Origin: Zygaena filipendulae
Taxonomy: Eukaryota; Arthropoda; Insecta; Lepidoptera; Zygaenidae
Length of the DNA stretch: 64,000 bases
NCBI GenBank assembly: GCA_907165275.2
Contig: OU015661.1
Span: 6,703,501 to 6,767,500, forward strand
Direction of reading: 5' to 3'
The position numbers were made by a program, and so were the translations under genes. Within the stretch, counting starts at the first letter, position 1. Each line of letters begins with the position of its first letter. The notes under the pieces are model-generated. The model did not search any database. It was given only the letters and a program-made list of their open reading frames with translations, and was not told the origin of the DNA. Positions 12,951-27,100 of the stretch are shown here, piece by piece.

Positions 12951-13104
12951 CTGAACACAAAACCGCACCGCTCCTTTACTGATAAGGGTATCCCTACATT
13001 ACACTCCCCGTTTCGACTGCGAAAGGTTTACTGCCAGTTTGAGAGTCTCGATATGTGTGGGGAGATCCTTATTCATGCAAAAGCGGTGCGGTTTTTTGTT
13101 TAGC
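12951..13104. repeat. Inverted repeat pair (aaaaccgcaccgct)
   Basis: Arms at about 12951-12974 and 13081-13104 are inverted copies; 14 bases (aaaaccgcaccgct / agcggtgcggtttt) match exactly and the flanking 10 nearly so. The spacer is about 105 bp. It could be a MITE or a stem-forming regulatory element. Confidence 0.5.
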
Positions 13105-13645
13105 GTGAGTAGAATCAGCCCTCTGCGCAGTTCAAGGCGATTTACTCTAAAAGCTACAGCAGCGTCTACTACTCCCCCAGAGATAATTTAATTAATCGAC
13201 TCGCTACGGTAGGTAGTTAGGTACTTACAGCAGCCGAGTCTCAGCTTCCCTCTTAAGATATGTTTACGACCAAATTGCACTACTCAATTTCAAATTATGT
13301 TACAATCAGATGTTTACATTTTGTTAGTTAAAATCTTTTATATATTTTAACAGGTTTTTTAATACAATAGTTAATTGAAGATTTCGCATTTGTGTTCATT
13401 TTATTGGAGAGTAAAATAGCAAATGTATGATTCAAATCAATTCGGCTAAAATTATAATAACATTTTAACAGACAAAAATCTTCCAAATATTATGTTAGGC
13501 ATGATGCTGTCGTTAAAGCAAACATATGCGTTATTTGTGTTTATTTACTGAAGAGAAAAACCAAATTGGTGTTACTGTATCGTTTTGGTTAACATTCCGC
13601 ACCATAGTCAAATGTATACTATTAATAATACACAGACAAAAAGAT
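13105..13645. other. No gene seen
   Basis: AT-rich sequence; nothing recognisable on either strand. Confidence 0.4.
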
Positions 13646-13770
13646 TTCTTGTTTATTTATTTATTTAAACTTTATGCAAATCATGGTACAAAAGGCGGAC
13701 TTAATGCCAATTCTCTGCCAGTCAACCTTCAGGTAGTACAGAGAGCTCACTTGGCGGTGCATTTACGATA
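13646..13770 (-). mobile_element. LINE 3' end, antisense
   Basis: 'tttatttatttaaactttat', 'aaaggcggacttaatgcc', 'ctgccagtcaaccttcagg': a 3' end I recognise from lepidopteran non-LTR elements, read in reverse. No coding sequence. Confidence 0.55.
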
Positions 13771-13804
13771 TATTATATTTAGATAAAAACTCACATAGAT
13801 ATAG

Positions 13805-13890
13805 ATACCCACACACATACATACATATATATACATATACATACATACATACATACATATATACATAAACACACACATACATAATTACAC
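13805..13890. repeat. (ATAC)n/(AC)n microsatellite
   Basis: Imperfect run of cata/cacata units, including five consecutive 'cata' units near 13840-13856. It makes a Tyr/Cys/Val-rich chance ORF on the minus strand (13791-13973). Confidence 0.8.
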
Positions 13891-14109
13891 ACATATCTAC
13901 ATACATACGAAGCATACACAATAATAGAAACACATCGAGCACAAATAAACATATAATACTTACACAATAACATAAATAGAAAATTTAAATAGTAAAATAG
14001 AATACAAACTATTGCTTGCTGAGGAGATGCCGATACACTCTAAATTTAAAACTAAATTTAGTTTGAGCCAGACGAATGTCAGTGGGTAGCGAGTTCTTGT
14101 TCTACTCTC

Positions 14110-14280
14110 TTTTAAATAATATCTGGAACTACTGAACGGATTTTAAAAATTATTCTTTGACTTTTAGGAAAGCTTACAGTACCCAAGAGTAGATTGTTTT
14201 TTTGTACCGGAACAAAGAGTTCCGAAAGGAGTCTCAAAACTGACCTAAGTGGAACTACAAGAAATTGCTATTTAATAAGT
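14110..14280 (+). repeat. Family A repeat, highly degraded
   Basis: 'ctactgaacggattttaaaa' and 'aggaaagcttacagtaccc' align with family A, but the CG-rich end has decayed to 'ctgacctaagtggaac'. Confidence 0.45.
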
Positions 14281-15149
14281 TACGAATAATTAAACTTTTG
14301 GAAAAGGATAAAATTGCCCTCACTTTTCATGCCAATAACAAGAGTTCCCGAAGACCAAAGTGGACGCGAGTGGAACAGTTAGTTATTTTATTCTCTCCGT
14401 AGAGACGTTATTAATATTCTCGAACCAAACCCCTGAAACTAAGCTTAACTGCTTTGACGATTTTATATCTGTATAGATATGTACTTGTGCAATGAAAGTG
14501 GTATGATTAATTGAATTACGGACACTACTACTCCACACCGATATAGTAATTAGGGAACAACATGTCGGCGCGTAATCAGCGCCCTTTGCCAGGTCGACAC
14601 GCGCCAGAGAGCGATTAACTCTAGACCGCTTTCGACTCGTATTTCACAACCTGTTGACGAGTTAGTTAAGCTCTTTGAGTGTGCCTACCTACAATCTTCA
14701 GTACAAAGTGAACCTTGTTATTACTACCTACTCCACGGCTCTGTACGTTTGCCTATTAATATAGTATGTGTGAGATGGTTCTCAAAAATAATTATGAAAA
14801 ATTCCCAATTCGCTTGTTTAATATAAATGAGTGATCGTAACAGATAAATTATAATAATTAACAAAAACGTGGTACAGTACCGGCTAACAATTTGTAAACA
14901 GTTGCGATGCTCACAGCTCGTCCCAAGAGATTAATCACCCACATTACCCTCCGTACAAGTGAGTCCGGTCGGGCAGTAAACCAGGAGGGGACAACCAACG
15001 CATACATTACATGAACATTAGTAGCTATGTCACTTGCAAAGTTCAATATCTCGACTATACTTAACTTGACGGGTAATATTTAATTATTATACGAGATTAT
15101 AAAACTCCATAATATAATTACATATAGGTACAACAAAATAAACACTTGC
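14281..15149. other. Intron downstream of the microexon; no other exon seen
   Basis: A 62-codon minus ORF (14858-15046) covers a moderately GC-rich patch but has no splice sites or known motif. It starts with the GC donor of the microexon at 15149-15148. Confidence 0.35.
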
Positions 15150-15176
15150 CTTATCGTCTTCGTCTTCACTATCACA
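15150..15176 (-). CDS. tay: AUTS2/Tay-like 27-nt microexon with GC-AG donor
   Basis: On the minus strand a strong acceptor (polypyrimidine run ending TTTTTTGCAG) precedes nine codons, CDSEDEDDK, then AAG|GCAAGTG. GC donors in exactly this context (AG|GCAAGT) are the common non-canonical class. Length 27 nt keeps phase 0, so it can be skipped without a frameshift. Its acidic peptide continues the RLSD end of the previous exon naturally. GC donors and microexons are both linked to regulated inclusion, so alternative splicing is likely, though that is inference. Confidence 0.6.
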
Positions 15177-18100
15177 CTGCAAAAAAGAAAAAGAAAAGAC
15201 TTTAAATTATGAACTGAATCTATAACAATATACTATTCAATACTGTGCTTTTGTATGCATAAGCGATATTTATTAATGGACGTTATAAGTTTAAAATCCC
15301 ACACCACTTCACACCAGATATGATTAATATACAATTTCCACATTTCATTAAAATAAATGTCATATTAATATGTGCGTAATCAATTCATTGTACCTAATAT
15401 TAAACAAATAATATCATATTTACATAATAAATTGTAAACGATAACAGCAGCCGTAAATAAATACACCGTGATAACGTTAGTATTTCATAAATTTCAACAA
15501 ACAATGTTTACGAGGCAAGTTCATACACAAAGGGAAACAACAGGGATTCGGGATAAGATATTACAATTTCAAATAAATACAGGGCATGAAGTATTCAGGA
15601 GGAGCTCAGGTAATGCTATGTAGTGCAGAGCGGCACGGGCTCGACAAATCTCGTGATTTAGCTGCGATACGCGCCGAATATCGAACAGGGGTTATGTGGG
15701 CTGCGTGATCAGAGTAAATTTGAACGCGGTAATGGAGAGTTATGGCTATTGTAAGTATTACGCGTATACTTGCTCCGAGAATAAATACAAGGAAAATATT
15801 TGTCAATTTAATATTAGTATGTCAGGTAAATAAATAAAAAACATAATATAACGATTATAGCATGACATTGTATGAATAGGCATGTTGACTAATTTTTAAT
15901 TTTTAGTCCGTCTTGTAGATTATTAAAAAATATTGGACAAGTATTTTTTTCTTTTTTTACTTAATCAAAAAATAACGGCGATATATTGAGTCGAAATTTC
16001 GCGTGACGTTACTATTCAGACAGTTTGTATGGCGGTTTTAGCGGTTAGTGACGTCACGACCCCCTCACCCTAAACTTTAATGCGCTGTATCTCTGTATAT
16101 ATTAATTTATTTGAAAAAGCAAAAAATACGTGTCTATTGTTTTTTTATTTTCTAACTGACGGACGGACTAATTAGAATTTTGATTTTCAAAAGTAGTCCA
16201 CATCCCCATTGTTTCCATATAATTTAATAGTATAAAAATGAGCAATAATAAAATCGTCACACAACAAAGCATAGGTATAGGAGTGGCAATGCGCAACATG
16301 CTGAAGGAACTCGGCTCACAACGACATCGACAACAATGAGTATACTTACGATATAGCCTTTTCCGGAACTACAGCGGCTACTGGCCTGTAGGCAGGAGAG
16401 AAAGCGAACATATGAGTGGATTGGAGTGACTTGGGCGAGGTAAATTCTGCCCTATCTCCCATTTAAATCGATGTGGCAATAAGTTTTTCCACATAGTTAT
16501 TGAATTTTGCTATTACACAGCTAAAACAGTTTAAACTCCACAAATCTTAAGTTTGAAAGTTAGGGAGACAGGAAATAGCAACGAAAGAAGACGACAACAT
16601 GTTTTATATCAATTGTTTCAATACAATGTTATTTGAAAAATAAAACAGTAACACGGACACAACACAATATAAATTAAACCTTCATGCACATCGGTTTAAT
16701 AAATTTTTAAGTATTAAGAATGTACAATGCTGCTATGTGAGAATGAATGTTCCTAGCAGTTTTCACTATAGCTCATTTGTATCTTTTAAAATGGTTAAAT
16801 GAATACAATAAACAATTAAAATTAAATATAGTATGTACTTACATCACTGAGACGATCACGCGAGGAATCCGGGTCTCGGGGAGCAACGGAGCTGCCTGTC
16901 AGTCTTTCCGAAGCACGACCACTATCATCAGACGTACCAGCGTCTTGGAGTAGCGTAATCCCCTGCAAAGGAACGTTTTCTTTACAACAGAAAATAAAAC
17001 GGTTTACATTTTAATTTGAAATCCACAGCAGACTGGGTTTTCCAATAATGAAAACAAGGGAAACATCGTTACAAGGATGCATTTTATAGATACGAAAAGT
17101 AAAATTGGAAAGCAGAATTTCCCAATAGACCTAAAATGTAACATTAAAGTATCGGAAACTCGTGTAGTGATACTTTAAGAGTTCCAATTCTGGTGCGAAG
17201 AGGGGAACAGAAAAGAAAGCTTTTATACTCGTATATGCTCACAAAATTGAGCGGTAACTAGGATATAAGAAAACTTGATAAGACGGTTCGGGCGAGCAAG
17301 GGTGCGGGCCGTGAGGAGTCGACCCGTTGAGTAATGTGCCCGAGGGCTCACAGTCAAAAGAGTTTTCCATTTATTACATTTCTCGTATATTTTACAGTAA
17401 CAAGTGAGCAACAGCGACGAGTACTTTTAAGAGACTGTTAAATGGAAATAATTAGGTAGGTAGGTACTTAGCAATATAAATCCTAAAACAACTTACCTTC
17501 TTAATGTATTCTTATGAATTAACCATTTTATTATAAGCCGGTCAAGAGCGAGTCAGATTTGCTCATATAAGGCTTCCTACTAAAGTTTAAAAATTATCAT
17601 GAGCTAATAAAATCTATTTTTTATGTCCGATTGGCGCTAACCAGTCAGGCGGAAGAAAGTCTATACTGGAATGGGAATTCATCATGCTTATTTAAGTTAT
17701 TACGATTCTGCATGTTTATGAGGTTTATTAGTATTTTTTTTTATTATATTATAATAACAAGAGTAGGTACTTGATCCTTAAATATCGGACTTAACATCTT
17801 CTTTATCCCTTTACACAAAATAGAACGTGAATGCTATATAAATCGAGAACATTAAACAAGTCAAGGCGCGTTAATGTCCCCAAACTCCCCAATTGTAATA
17901 AAAGGGATTGCCTCTCAAGCCTCTACATAGATAAAAGAGTCAAGTGGAATCGCACATATCAATTTAATCCGGGCGTGGAAGCGAACGAGATCCCTATAAT
18001 CCTGCGCGGGTCGAGTGGGATGTTGCCACGTAATTACTCCTGCTCATTACACTACAGTTAAATGAATACCTTTGGGCGTCAATTAACATTTAATGGACTT

Positions 18101-21100
18101 TCATGTTCTTTTATTCTTTTGTTTTGTCAATAGCAGAATGGTTAGAAACAAATTGTAGTAAACTATGGCTCCGTTATTTAGGCAAAAATGTCCCATTTTA
18201 TAAATCACCGAGTGCCAGAGACAATAAAAGTTAGGTAAGGTTTCAATTTTGGTAGTTTCGTGATAGCCAAAATCTCTCAACGGTTGCGTCAAAATTGTTA
18301 ATAGTATAATATGCAGTAACACAATGGGTTTGGGTCGGTATTCGGGTAGCCGCGACACGGCACACGGGCGCGCGGCTGTCGTGCCAGACCAGCGACACAA
18401 CCGCTAATTGAAACAACGACCGCGGACGACCATTACTTATTCATGAGAAATCCATATGGCGGTGGAACGTGACCGACGAGATAAATCATTCAATTATGCT
18501 CTTTATGAATATATACGTACACATAAAATGGAAATACCCCACTCGAAATCGATATGGCACACGTATAATTGTATCGCAGCTTTTGACTGTTAAACGTTGT
18601 TTTGTTTGTCTGGAAATCAGAAGTCGACCCCAGAATCAAGTGTACTACTTCGACGTTGGTTTTACACATCAGCTTTGGCCAGATGTGGAAAAAAACAAGT
18701 GATAGGGAGAACTGTTAAGAGTAGAGTAAAATAAGCATTTTTAAAAAGTATTTGCTTCATAGAAATGAAGCAATTTTTACTTTTCGTAAGTATGAAAAGC
18801 ATACATACAAGCATAAAAAAAAATTTAATACTATTAATTTTTTTTTTTATTATTATATATTTAAACGCTGAGCACTAGCTGAACAGTGACAATATTGGAG
18901 TTTATTAAACTGAGTAATAGGTAATAGTAAACTAGAGGAGCCAACTTTACATAATAACCGTAATCAAATTACAACATTAAAAGTAAGAAAAAAAAAAGTA
19001 ATAATTATTATTGCTTCCTCAAAGTTAGTATTTGGGTGAAATAAAATTATTGGACGGTTCACCCGAAATGTACGTTTATGACTTCATAAGTTAGCGAGCA
19101 GTCACTGACCACTGTGTGTGAGGACTAAAGTGGCGCTTGTGCTGTTGTAAAGTGGCGCGTTGCATAATTTAATTATGTCGCGGCACGTCAGTCCCTCCCT
19201 ACCGCGTTGGTAACGTGCGAGTCTCTTCTAATTACTTGTATAACTGTAAACAGTTACACTGCTAGTATTTATATTATACATTTTTACTTCAGGTAGTGAG
19301 ATAGAAGGGAGGAGATAGTCTTTTCATTTCATGACGATCGGTTGAGTGGTAGGGGCGTGAGGGCGAAGCAAATAAATGAATAAACTCATATTTGCATTTG
19401 CATTTACAAGCTCATAGGTACACTCTCTCTGCGCATGCGCACACACAACACATAATACATAAAATGCAACATCGTAGTATTACCACAGTCAGGATTAAAT
19501 ACTTTGTTTTTCTGGTTGGGTTAGGTTAGGTTAGCAACTTGCCTAACTTAGTCAAGTCAGTTTGGTAATGTAAACACCTCGTCCTGATTTCGAGTTTCGA
19601 CCAACTCAATAGGCATGATGACAAATTTTTAAATCCCCTTTTATAATGCAGGTACACGTCTACTATTTCCGAAAAACTCATTATTTCAGCATTAGTTTAT
19701 AGTTTTAACGCAAATTACTGCATTTTATTTTGTCTAATTTGAATTGTGCGCGAAAACACTCGTGAGTGTCATGGCGCCACTTGTGACGTCACACCTAAGT
19801 TCACGTAGCATTTTGTGTATGCTCGACGAACAAAGTCAACAATATATTTATTACAAATTAATTCCAAAGTGTACAAGTGGTGTGCGGTCCCTTTCTGTAT
19901 CTAAAAACACATCAAAAGCATCACCTAATTAATTGTTTGCTCATGTTCCTAACAAGAAAAAGTGAGAGATAAGTAGAGATAAGTAGCGAAACCCAGCAGG
20001 TGTAGTTACAAATTCGGCAATTTATTTTTGTGAAGACTTTGATGACGGACGGATTTTCAAAAGTCTTCAACATCCCTATTATTATAAACCAGTAAAATAA
20101 ACTGAAAAACAAAAAAGGTTATACTATTATAGTATAGTAGTATAGTGTAGTATAGTGCTGAAGCATCCCAAAAGGTTATACTATTATACTTAATAAACCC
20201 CAAATAAACTTATTATTATTATTATATTATTACATTAAGACACTATTTTTAATTATTGAATATTGGAGTACCTGCAATCTACATATAAGTATTACCAACC
20301 AAAGTTGTACAGTATGGATAAATTTTGGAATTATTATTATCAACTACTGTTAATTATAAAATTTCTAATCGAATAGATACCAATTGAGCATTTTTTGGTC
20401 ATATAATCTAGCGCTTTGCATAGTAGTTTAGGTACACTGATCACTCGTCAGTCGTCAAAGCGTCAAGTGTTGTCAGTTCGCGCGGCGCATCTAAATGGAA
20501 TTTTCAGTCCGCGACTGGCCTCGCTCGGATTAACAGGCACGTGTTGTACGGCATGAGGCAGGAATTTTATTCAGTCGTTAAAAAAAATATTGCCGAGGTC
20601 AATGTGCGACATTCAGATTATTTTCTTGGAATGAAATTTGATTTATGGTTTAGATTCAGGGGTAAAGTTCTCAACGTCACGTCATTACCATTTTATGAAT
20701 TACAATTTACAGCCTTCATTTTATAATTTTTTTATCTACTTATACAAAATAATGTGGCCTTCAGTTGATTATTTTTTAGTAACATATTTAAGAAAAATGC
20801 ACTATACTAAAAAGCTAAAACTAACAAAATACCGATTTAATCCAAAATACAAAAATACACGTAATATTATTTATTTATTATTGATCTGTGCTACCGCTGA
20901 TCGGTTTGAATTCCGCTTGTGTCTGCCCGTTTGGGTTGTTTTGCTTACGACGCGACGCGACGCGCGACGAGCTCCCCCACACGCTTAGGACCGATCAGTG
21001 GTAGCACAGATCAATAATACGTATAGAATTACGTGTATTTTTGTCTTTTGGATTAAATCGGTATTTTGTTATTTTTAGCATTGCATTTTGTTTTTAGAAG

Positions 21101-24100
21101 TTGGTTTTAATTTGTATGTTAAAATTTTGTTTACTTCTCGCTTTTAAGTGAGTCGGTTTGTATCTCGTGTATCTATGTTACAATTGGGTTACGTTAATTG
21201 GGTATTATCCAGGGTATGAAAATCAAAATTCTAATTAGTCCGTGAGTAAATAAAATAATAGGCACGTATTTTTTGCTTTTCAAATCAATGATAATAAACA
21301 TAGATAAAGCGCATTAAAGTTTAGGGTGGCAGACTCGTGAGTCGTGACGTCATTATTCAGTATAAGCCCCGTACAAACTGTACCGGGTTGTGACGTCACG
21401 CGAAATTTCAACCCAATGTATTTGTATCGCCGTTATTTTTTGATTATGTAAAAAAAGAAAAAATACTTATTCAATATTTTTTACTAATCTACGTTCTACA
21501 CGACGGACTAAGAAAAAAGAAAATTAGTCAAGTAGCCAATTGTTGAGCAGTTCTCCTGGTAGTTCACCATTAGTTCCACTTCGTCAAATGCATTGTGAAG
21601 GGCATAAATTGTTTGTAAACCATATTAAAGTAATCGAATCGCAACCCAACCAATTTGGAAGTATAATCCTTTCAAACAAAAAAAACTATTTTTCAAATCT
21701 GTTCAACCGCTTCCGAGTAATCGGTGAACATACATAAAAAAAATACATACAGCGGAACACAGAACCTTCTCCTTTTTGGATATCGGTTAAAAAGTAACAT
21801 TACACAACTGTTGACCCATAGATTGGAAGATTGACTAAATCTCTATTTATTTATATATATATTTTAAAGGACGCACTTCGTTCCAGTAGCAATCAATATG
21901 TATTTGCAGAAAAAGATAAATAGACATTTGAACAAGGTATAAATATTATGAAAAGATATATTTTAGGAGAGAATACAATTGGTTAAATAACAATGCAAAA
22001 TATTTATAAAATAGCAAAATAATAGCCTCCTTATGGTGCAAAAATTGTATAAAAAAACCTTTTTAACAATAAGGTTGAAATTGATCCGCTGACATTACAA
22101 AAGATAAGGGTGGAAAGGTCGATTGCAATGGTAAAAGAATACGACAATATCATTGAAGAAAGAAACAAAACATTTGGCAGCGCCGGCGGGGTACATAGCC
22201 CGTGGCGACACGCCAGCCTCTTTATCAGATGTAATAAGGCCACCCTTGCAGCCGACAGACAGAACTCCTAAAAGTCAAACAAAATGTAGTATATATTCTA
22301 ATATAAGTGACCAATACAACTAGAAATCCTGACGCGAATGTGGGTTTATTTCTGCCACACGATTTTTGTGTCGCATGAAATTTTAGATACGAATACAGGT
22401 TTTCAGGGGTACAGAGAAGGACATAGGGCACTTTTTATTCCGGAATTCCCGCAGGAACTCCGAAATAAACGCGGGCGAAACTGCGTTGAACATAGTACCT
22501 ACTATTTTAATAAAAAAACAAATACAAGGACCCGGGTCTAAAACAAAATTGTAATAAATCCACACCCAATACGTTTCCAGTTTCGTTGTAGCCAGGTAGC
22601 AAAGTGGACATTTTAGTAGGTAGGTAAGTAGTTAAGAGAAAATCTTTACTGGCTCACAACCAGGAGATGGGGGCGTAACTTAATGATCGCGTTCGGCGCA
22701 CCGGGAGGCTATCTATTCGACGGCAAATTGAATCTGCGAAGAGCTATTAGCCGACACCGCAGCGGCGTTGCGCGCTCCTGGTGTGCCAAACGATCGTGCC
22801 TCGTTGCTTTCCCCGACGACGCCGACGCGACGGTACCAACTCGACTGATATTGTTTAAAAGCGCGATAAAGACTGCAACTGCAAGCTCGACAACTACAAA
22901 TAAAAGCAGCAGAACGTTAGCCACAATGCTATATTAAAACTTTTACCGATACAATTTTTATGACGCCTACATTTGTCCTTTCCGAGAATCGAAGATACCT
23001 ACACATATTCTATAACATGTTGTAACAGGCGTCCATCAGGATATCTTTTAAGTGAATACGAATATTATGGGACTTTTAATAAAGCATATTGCGACACGAT
23101 TTATGTATAACATTTACGATTTTGAATTGTTATAACTCTCGTTTCATACGTAAAATCTTTCTTTTATATTGTACTAACTCTCCCCCGTGGTTTCACCCGC
23201 GGTAATTTCGGAGTTCCCGTGGGAATTTGGGGATAAAAAGTACCGTATGTCACTCAGGTTTACCGAAGCATTCTTTAAGTGAAAGAATTTTCAAAATCTG
23301 TTTTCAAATTCACAAACTCACAAACTACCTGCCTCTTCATAGTAATAATATTAGTAAGTAATTATAGATGATCATAATATATTTTAACACTATAGCTAAC
23401 ATATCGGTATCCTTATCGTAACAAGTCATATTTCAATGCCACTGTATTATTGCTTATTCAAAATCCGTACAAGAAACCTTTCGTTTTACTAGCAGCTGTG
23501 CCCCACGGTTTCACCCGCGTGAGTTTCGGAATTCCCGCAAGAACTTTTTTCTAAAATAAAAGTAGCCTAAGTTACTCCTTATAACATCGGCTATCTGCCA
23601 GTGAAAGTCCCGTTAAAATCAGTGCAGCCGTTACAGAGATTAGCTGGAACAAACGGACAGGCCAAAAATGTATCGTATTTATTTTCATATGTATATGCAT
23701 TTAGTGAAAAGCTGTTAGTTTGGAATTAAAAACACTTCAATTTTATTTATGTATAGATAGATGTATAGATTTGCGTCCTATTTTATAGCTCTTATAATAT
23801 GTTTACATTTTATTACAATCTAGGTAGCTGTGCCCCGCGGTTTCACCCGCGGTAATTTCGGAGTTCGCGCGGGAATTCCGGGATAAAAAGTACCCTATGT
23901 CTTTCTCTGTACCCCTGACAACGTGCATGCCAAATTTCATCCAAATCCGTTCAGCCGTTTTTGCGTGATTGAGTAACAAACATCCAAACATCCACACTTT
24001 CACATTTATAATATTATTAGGATAAAGGGGGGTGGGTCGTGGGTGTGGTAGAGACAGAAGGGCTATTATCGCAGGCGGACGAGTTTCCAGTGGCGCGCGG

Positions 24101-27100
24101 TGCCGAAGCGGTGTCTCCTGCATTTTAATAACGTTTCAGCCGTAGGTAAACGCGCAGACTACCCGCATCTCACCCCATCCAGTGTTCCTTCCCGTTGAGA
24201 TTCGAGCACATTGTGAAATCACTTCCGTCGTAAAATTCACCACAAATAAAAGGTGATAGTAACAAAACAACGACCCACGTTCATCTACTCTCGCAGAGTA
24301 GACTTGTAAATTTTGACCATTTCGTAATAAACGCACTAATGTCACAATTCTACAAATACACAATACCCGACACACAAAAATAATTATACTTATTGCTTTC
24401 ATAATAAAGGCTCTTAAAAAATAGTAACTAGGTGTTCTTACGTGATCATTATGGACCTTGTTGAGCAAAATATGCAAGATTTTTTTTTTTTTGTAAAAGG
24501 GGTCGAATACGGAGCAGGATATTATAGACTATATACAATGAAACCATTTTTTCGTTTAAGTATATTATTGTAAACATAGTATAAATTAGACAGCAATAAA
24601 TTTCGGCAGTCTATAATTATAAATATAATTCTGTTCTCTATACATATAAGGGTAACTATCATTGGCTATTAGTGTAATCATGAAACCTAAAATTATTATA
24701 TGTTCTTGTGACTGTTGTTGTCCTAAATAAACGAAAATAAAATACAATAAAAAATAAAATATAAAAATAAATCGCTTAAATTGGTCACGGCATCACGCGT
24801 CAAAATCTGTACCAATTTAGCTAATTCTTTTTTGTTGTGTTTGTTATTGTAAGTAGAAGAAGAATATGAAAGAATATTGGAGTTCCTGCGGGAATTCCGA
24901 AACTCATGCGGGTGAATCTCTGAAACGGTTGGACCTATTTTGACGGGACTTTCACTGCTTATTAGTTGATGTTATAAGGAGTAAATTAGGCTACTTTGGA
25001 CTTCCTGCGGGAATTCCGAAACTCACGCGGGTGTTACCGCGGGGCACTGCTAGTTTCTTATATAATATGTTTTATGTACAATGTATAGTGTATAAGAATT
25101 ATTTGAGTAGATAGTGTTGACAGTGGAATGACTGTACGGTCTACTGACTGGTGGAATGACTGTGCGTGTGTGAATGCAGCAAGCATGCAAATTCCTAAAG
25201 GAGTTGCTACTTGCTGCAACAGATTTAGACTCGCTGCAGACCAGTATGAGATGATCAAACGTATTAAAATTAGTACATACTTACTTGTTCTAATATACTT
25301 AGGAATGATTCAGGTGAATTGCCGTACTGCCGACTATAACTTTAAATGATACGTAAATAAAATTGTTCACTGATATTATGACTTATCAATACTTACATAA
25401 TAGGCTATTTGACTAATTTTTTTTAGTCCGTCTTGTAGATTAATAAAAAATATTGGACACGTATTTTTTCTTTTTTTACGTACCTAATCAAAAAACAACG
25501 ACGATACATTGAGTTGAAATTTCGTGTGCCGTCACTAACTAGTGCAGTTTGTATGGCGGCTTGTATGACGTCACGAGCCCCCACCCTAAACTTTAATGCG
25601 CCTTATTTCTGTGTATTTTTATTTATTTGAAACAAAAAAAAAATATTTTTAATTTTCTAAATGACGGACTAATTAGAATTTTGATTTTCAAAAGTTGTCA
25701 ACATCCCTATTGGAAAAAGTATTTATTTTCCAATACCGATAAACAACCTAATGTTTATCAATAAAATCAAGAATTTATGCCAGCAAGAGTCACGTAGATT
25801 TTCTTAAATGGATCCTTCTAATTTACGTTAGATGTCTACTTTAAAACTTTAATTAATAGGCTGATATAAACTCTCCACGGTGGAAACGGATCCAGTTACA
25901 CATCGCGTCGGTTATTTTAATGTGTTGGCTTATACAAAATAATAAGTAAATTCTTTCCTTTAATTCTCCGTTTGTGTACAATTTGAATATCAAATGAGCG
26001 TATTTATCAGCAACGTTATACTATAACGGAACATTTAACGAAAGAAACCACTGCAGTAATAAAAACACTTAACAAAGGAGATCCTAACTAATAATAATTA
26101 TTATTATACATATACCCAAAAGTATAATAATGGTTGTTTATCCAGTCGTCTTTTTAGGAGGAATTGGAATTCTTGGCCTATAGGGACAGTCAAATGAATA
26201 TTGTACCAACTTTTCCCTGGGGTTTAACTAGCGTTTATTTCAGAGGTCCCGCGGGAATTTCGAGATAAAATGTACCTTAAGTCCTTTTCTGTAACTCTAA
26301 CAATGTGTGCAAAATGAATCGTGATCAGTTGAGTAGTAAAGATGTGAAAGTGTAACAAACAAACAAACCAAGTCACATTCGCATTTATAATAGTGCTTAA
26401 GGATTTTTGTATATCCAGTTATCTTTTTGGGACGAAATACGAAATGGATTTGTCCTAGGGACAGTCAAGTGTATGTTAATAAGTGCAAGTATTTTTTTTT
26501 TAAATACTGACATGTGAGTTGACATTGTTGGGCGGGTGGTTTCGTGGCGGGTCCCCGGGCAGCGCGGCGAGCGGCTGGCGGGGCTTGCTCGACAGCGAGA
26601 TGGTGCGGGGTAACGTTGCACATTTCACAGCAGCCTGACAAATAACGTTTACATTTTAAATTAAAATAATGATAATAATCCACCTCACAACAGACAGATC
26701 TACTTGAACCCATACTAAGCTACAAGCTTGTGTCTTGGTAGTGATCGCTTGAGCCGTTAAAGCGAAGCTAAACTTTCAAATTCGTATTTAATAAAGGATG
26801 CAAAATGTAACCTAAATTCTTTTAAAATCGACAGTCTGTTCTTATTTTATTTTTCAGTAACCAAGTCCATCCTCATTTTAAGTCCATAGAATTAAAATGA
26901 GGGTGGACTATTGAAAGAACCTATAGTTACTTAACCAAAAGACGAACATACCTTTGCTTATTAATGACGAAAAGTTAATAAAATAACTTCTACAGCAATG
27001 TAGGTCACTTGGTCAAACGCATTTACAACTATAATATTATGTAGGTACCTACCTAGCTACAAATATGTTACAAATATGATGGACACGATAATAACAAGAG

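Noticed and set aside
12604..12960. 118-codon minus ORF with an Ala/Leu-rich start
   Set aside because: No splice signals, motif or codon bias beyond the local GC patch.
14858..15046. Extra AUTS2-like exon
   Set aside because: Minus frame is open for 62 codons but no acceptor or donor fits and the peptide is hydrophobic, unlike the disordered family sequence.
19514..19532. Telomere or telomere-associated element
   Set aside because: Only three TTAGG units and no telomere-specific retrotransposon nearby.
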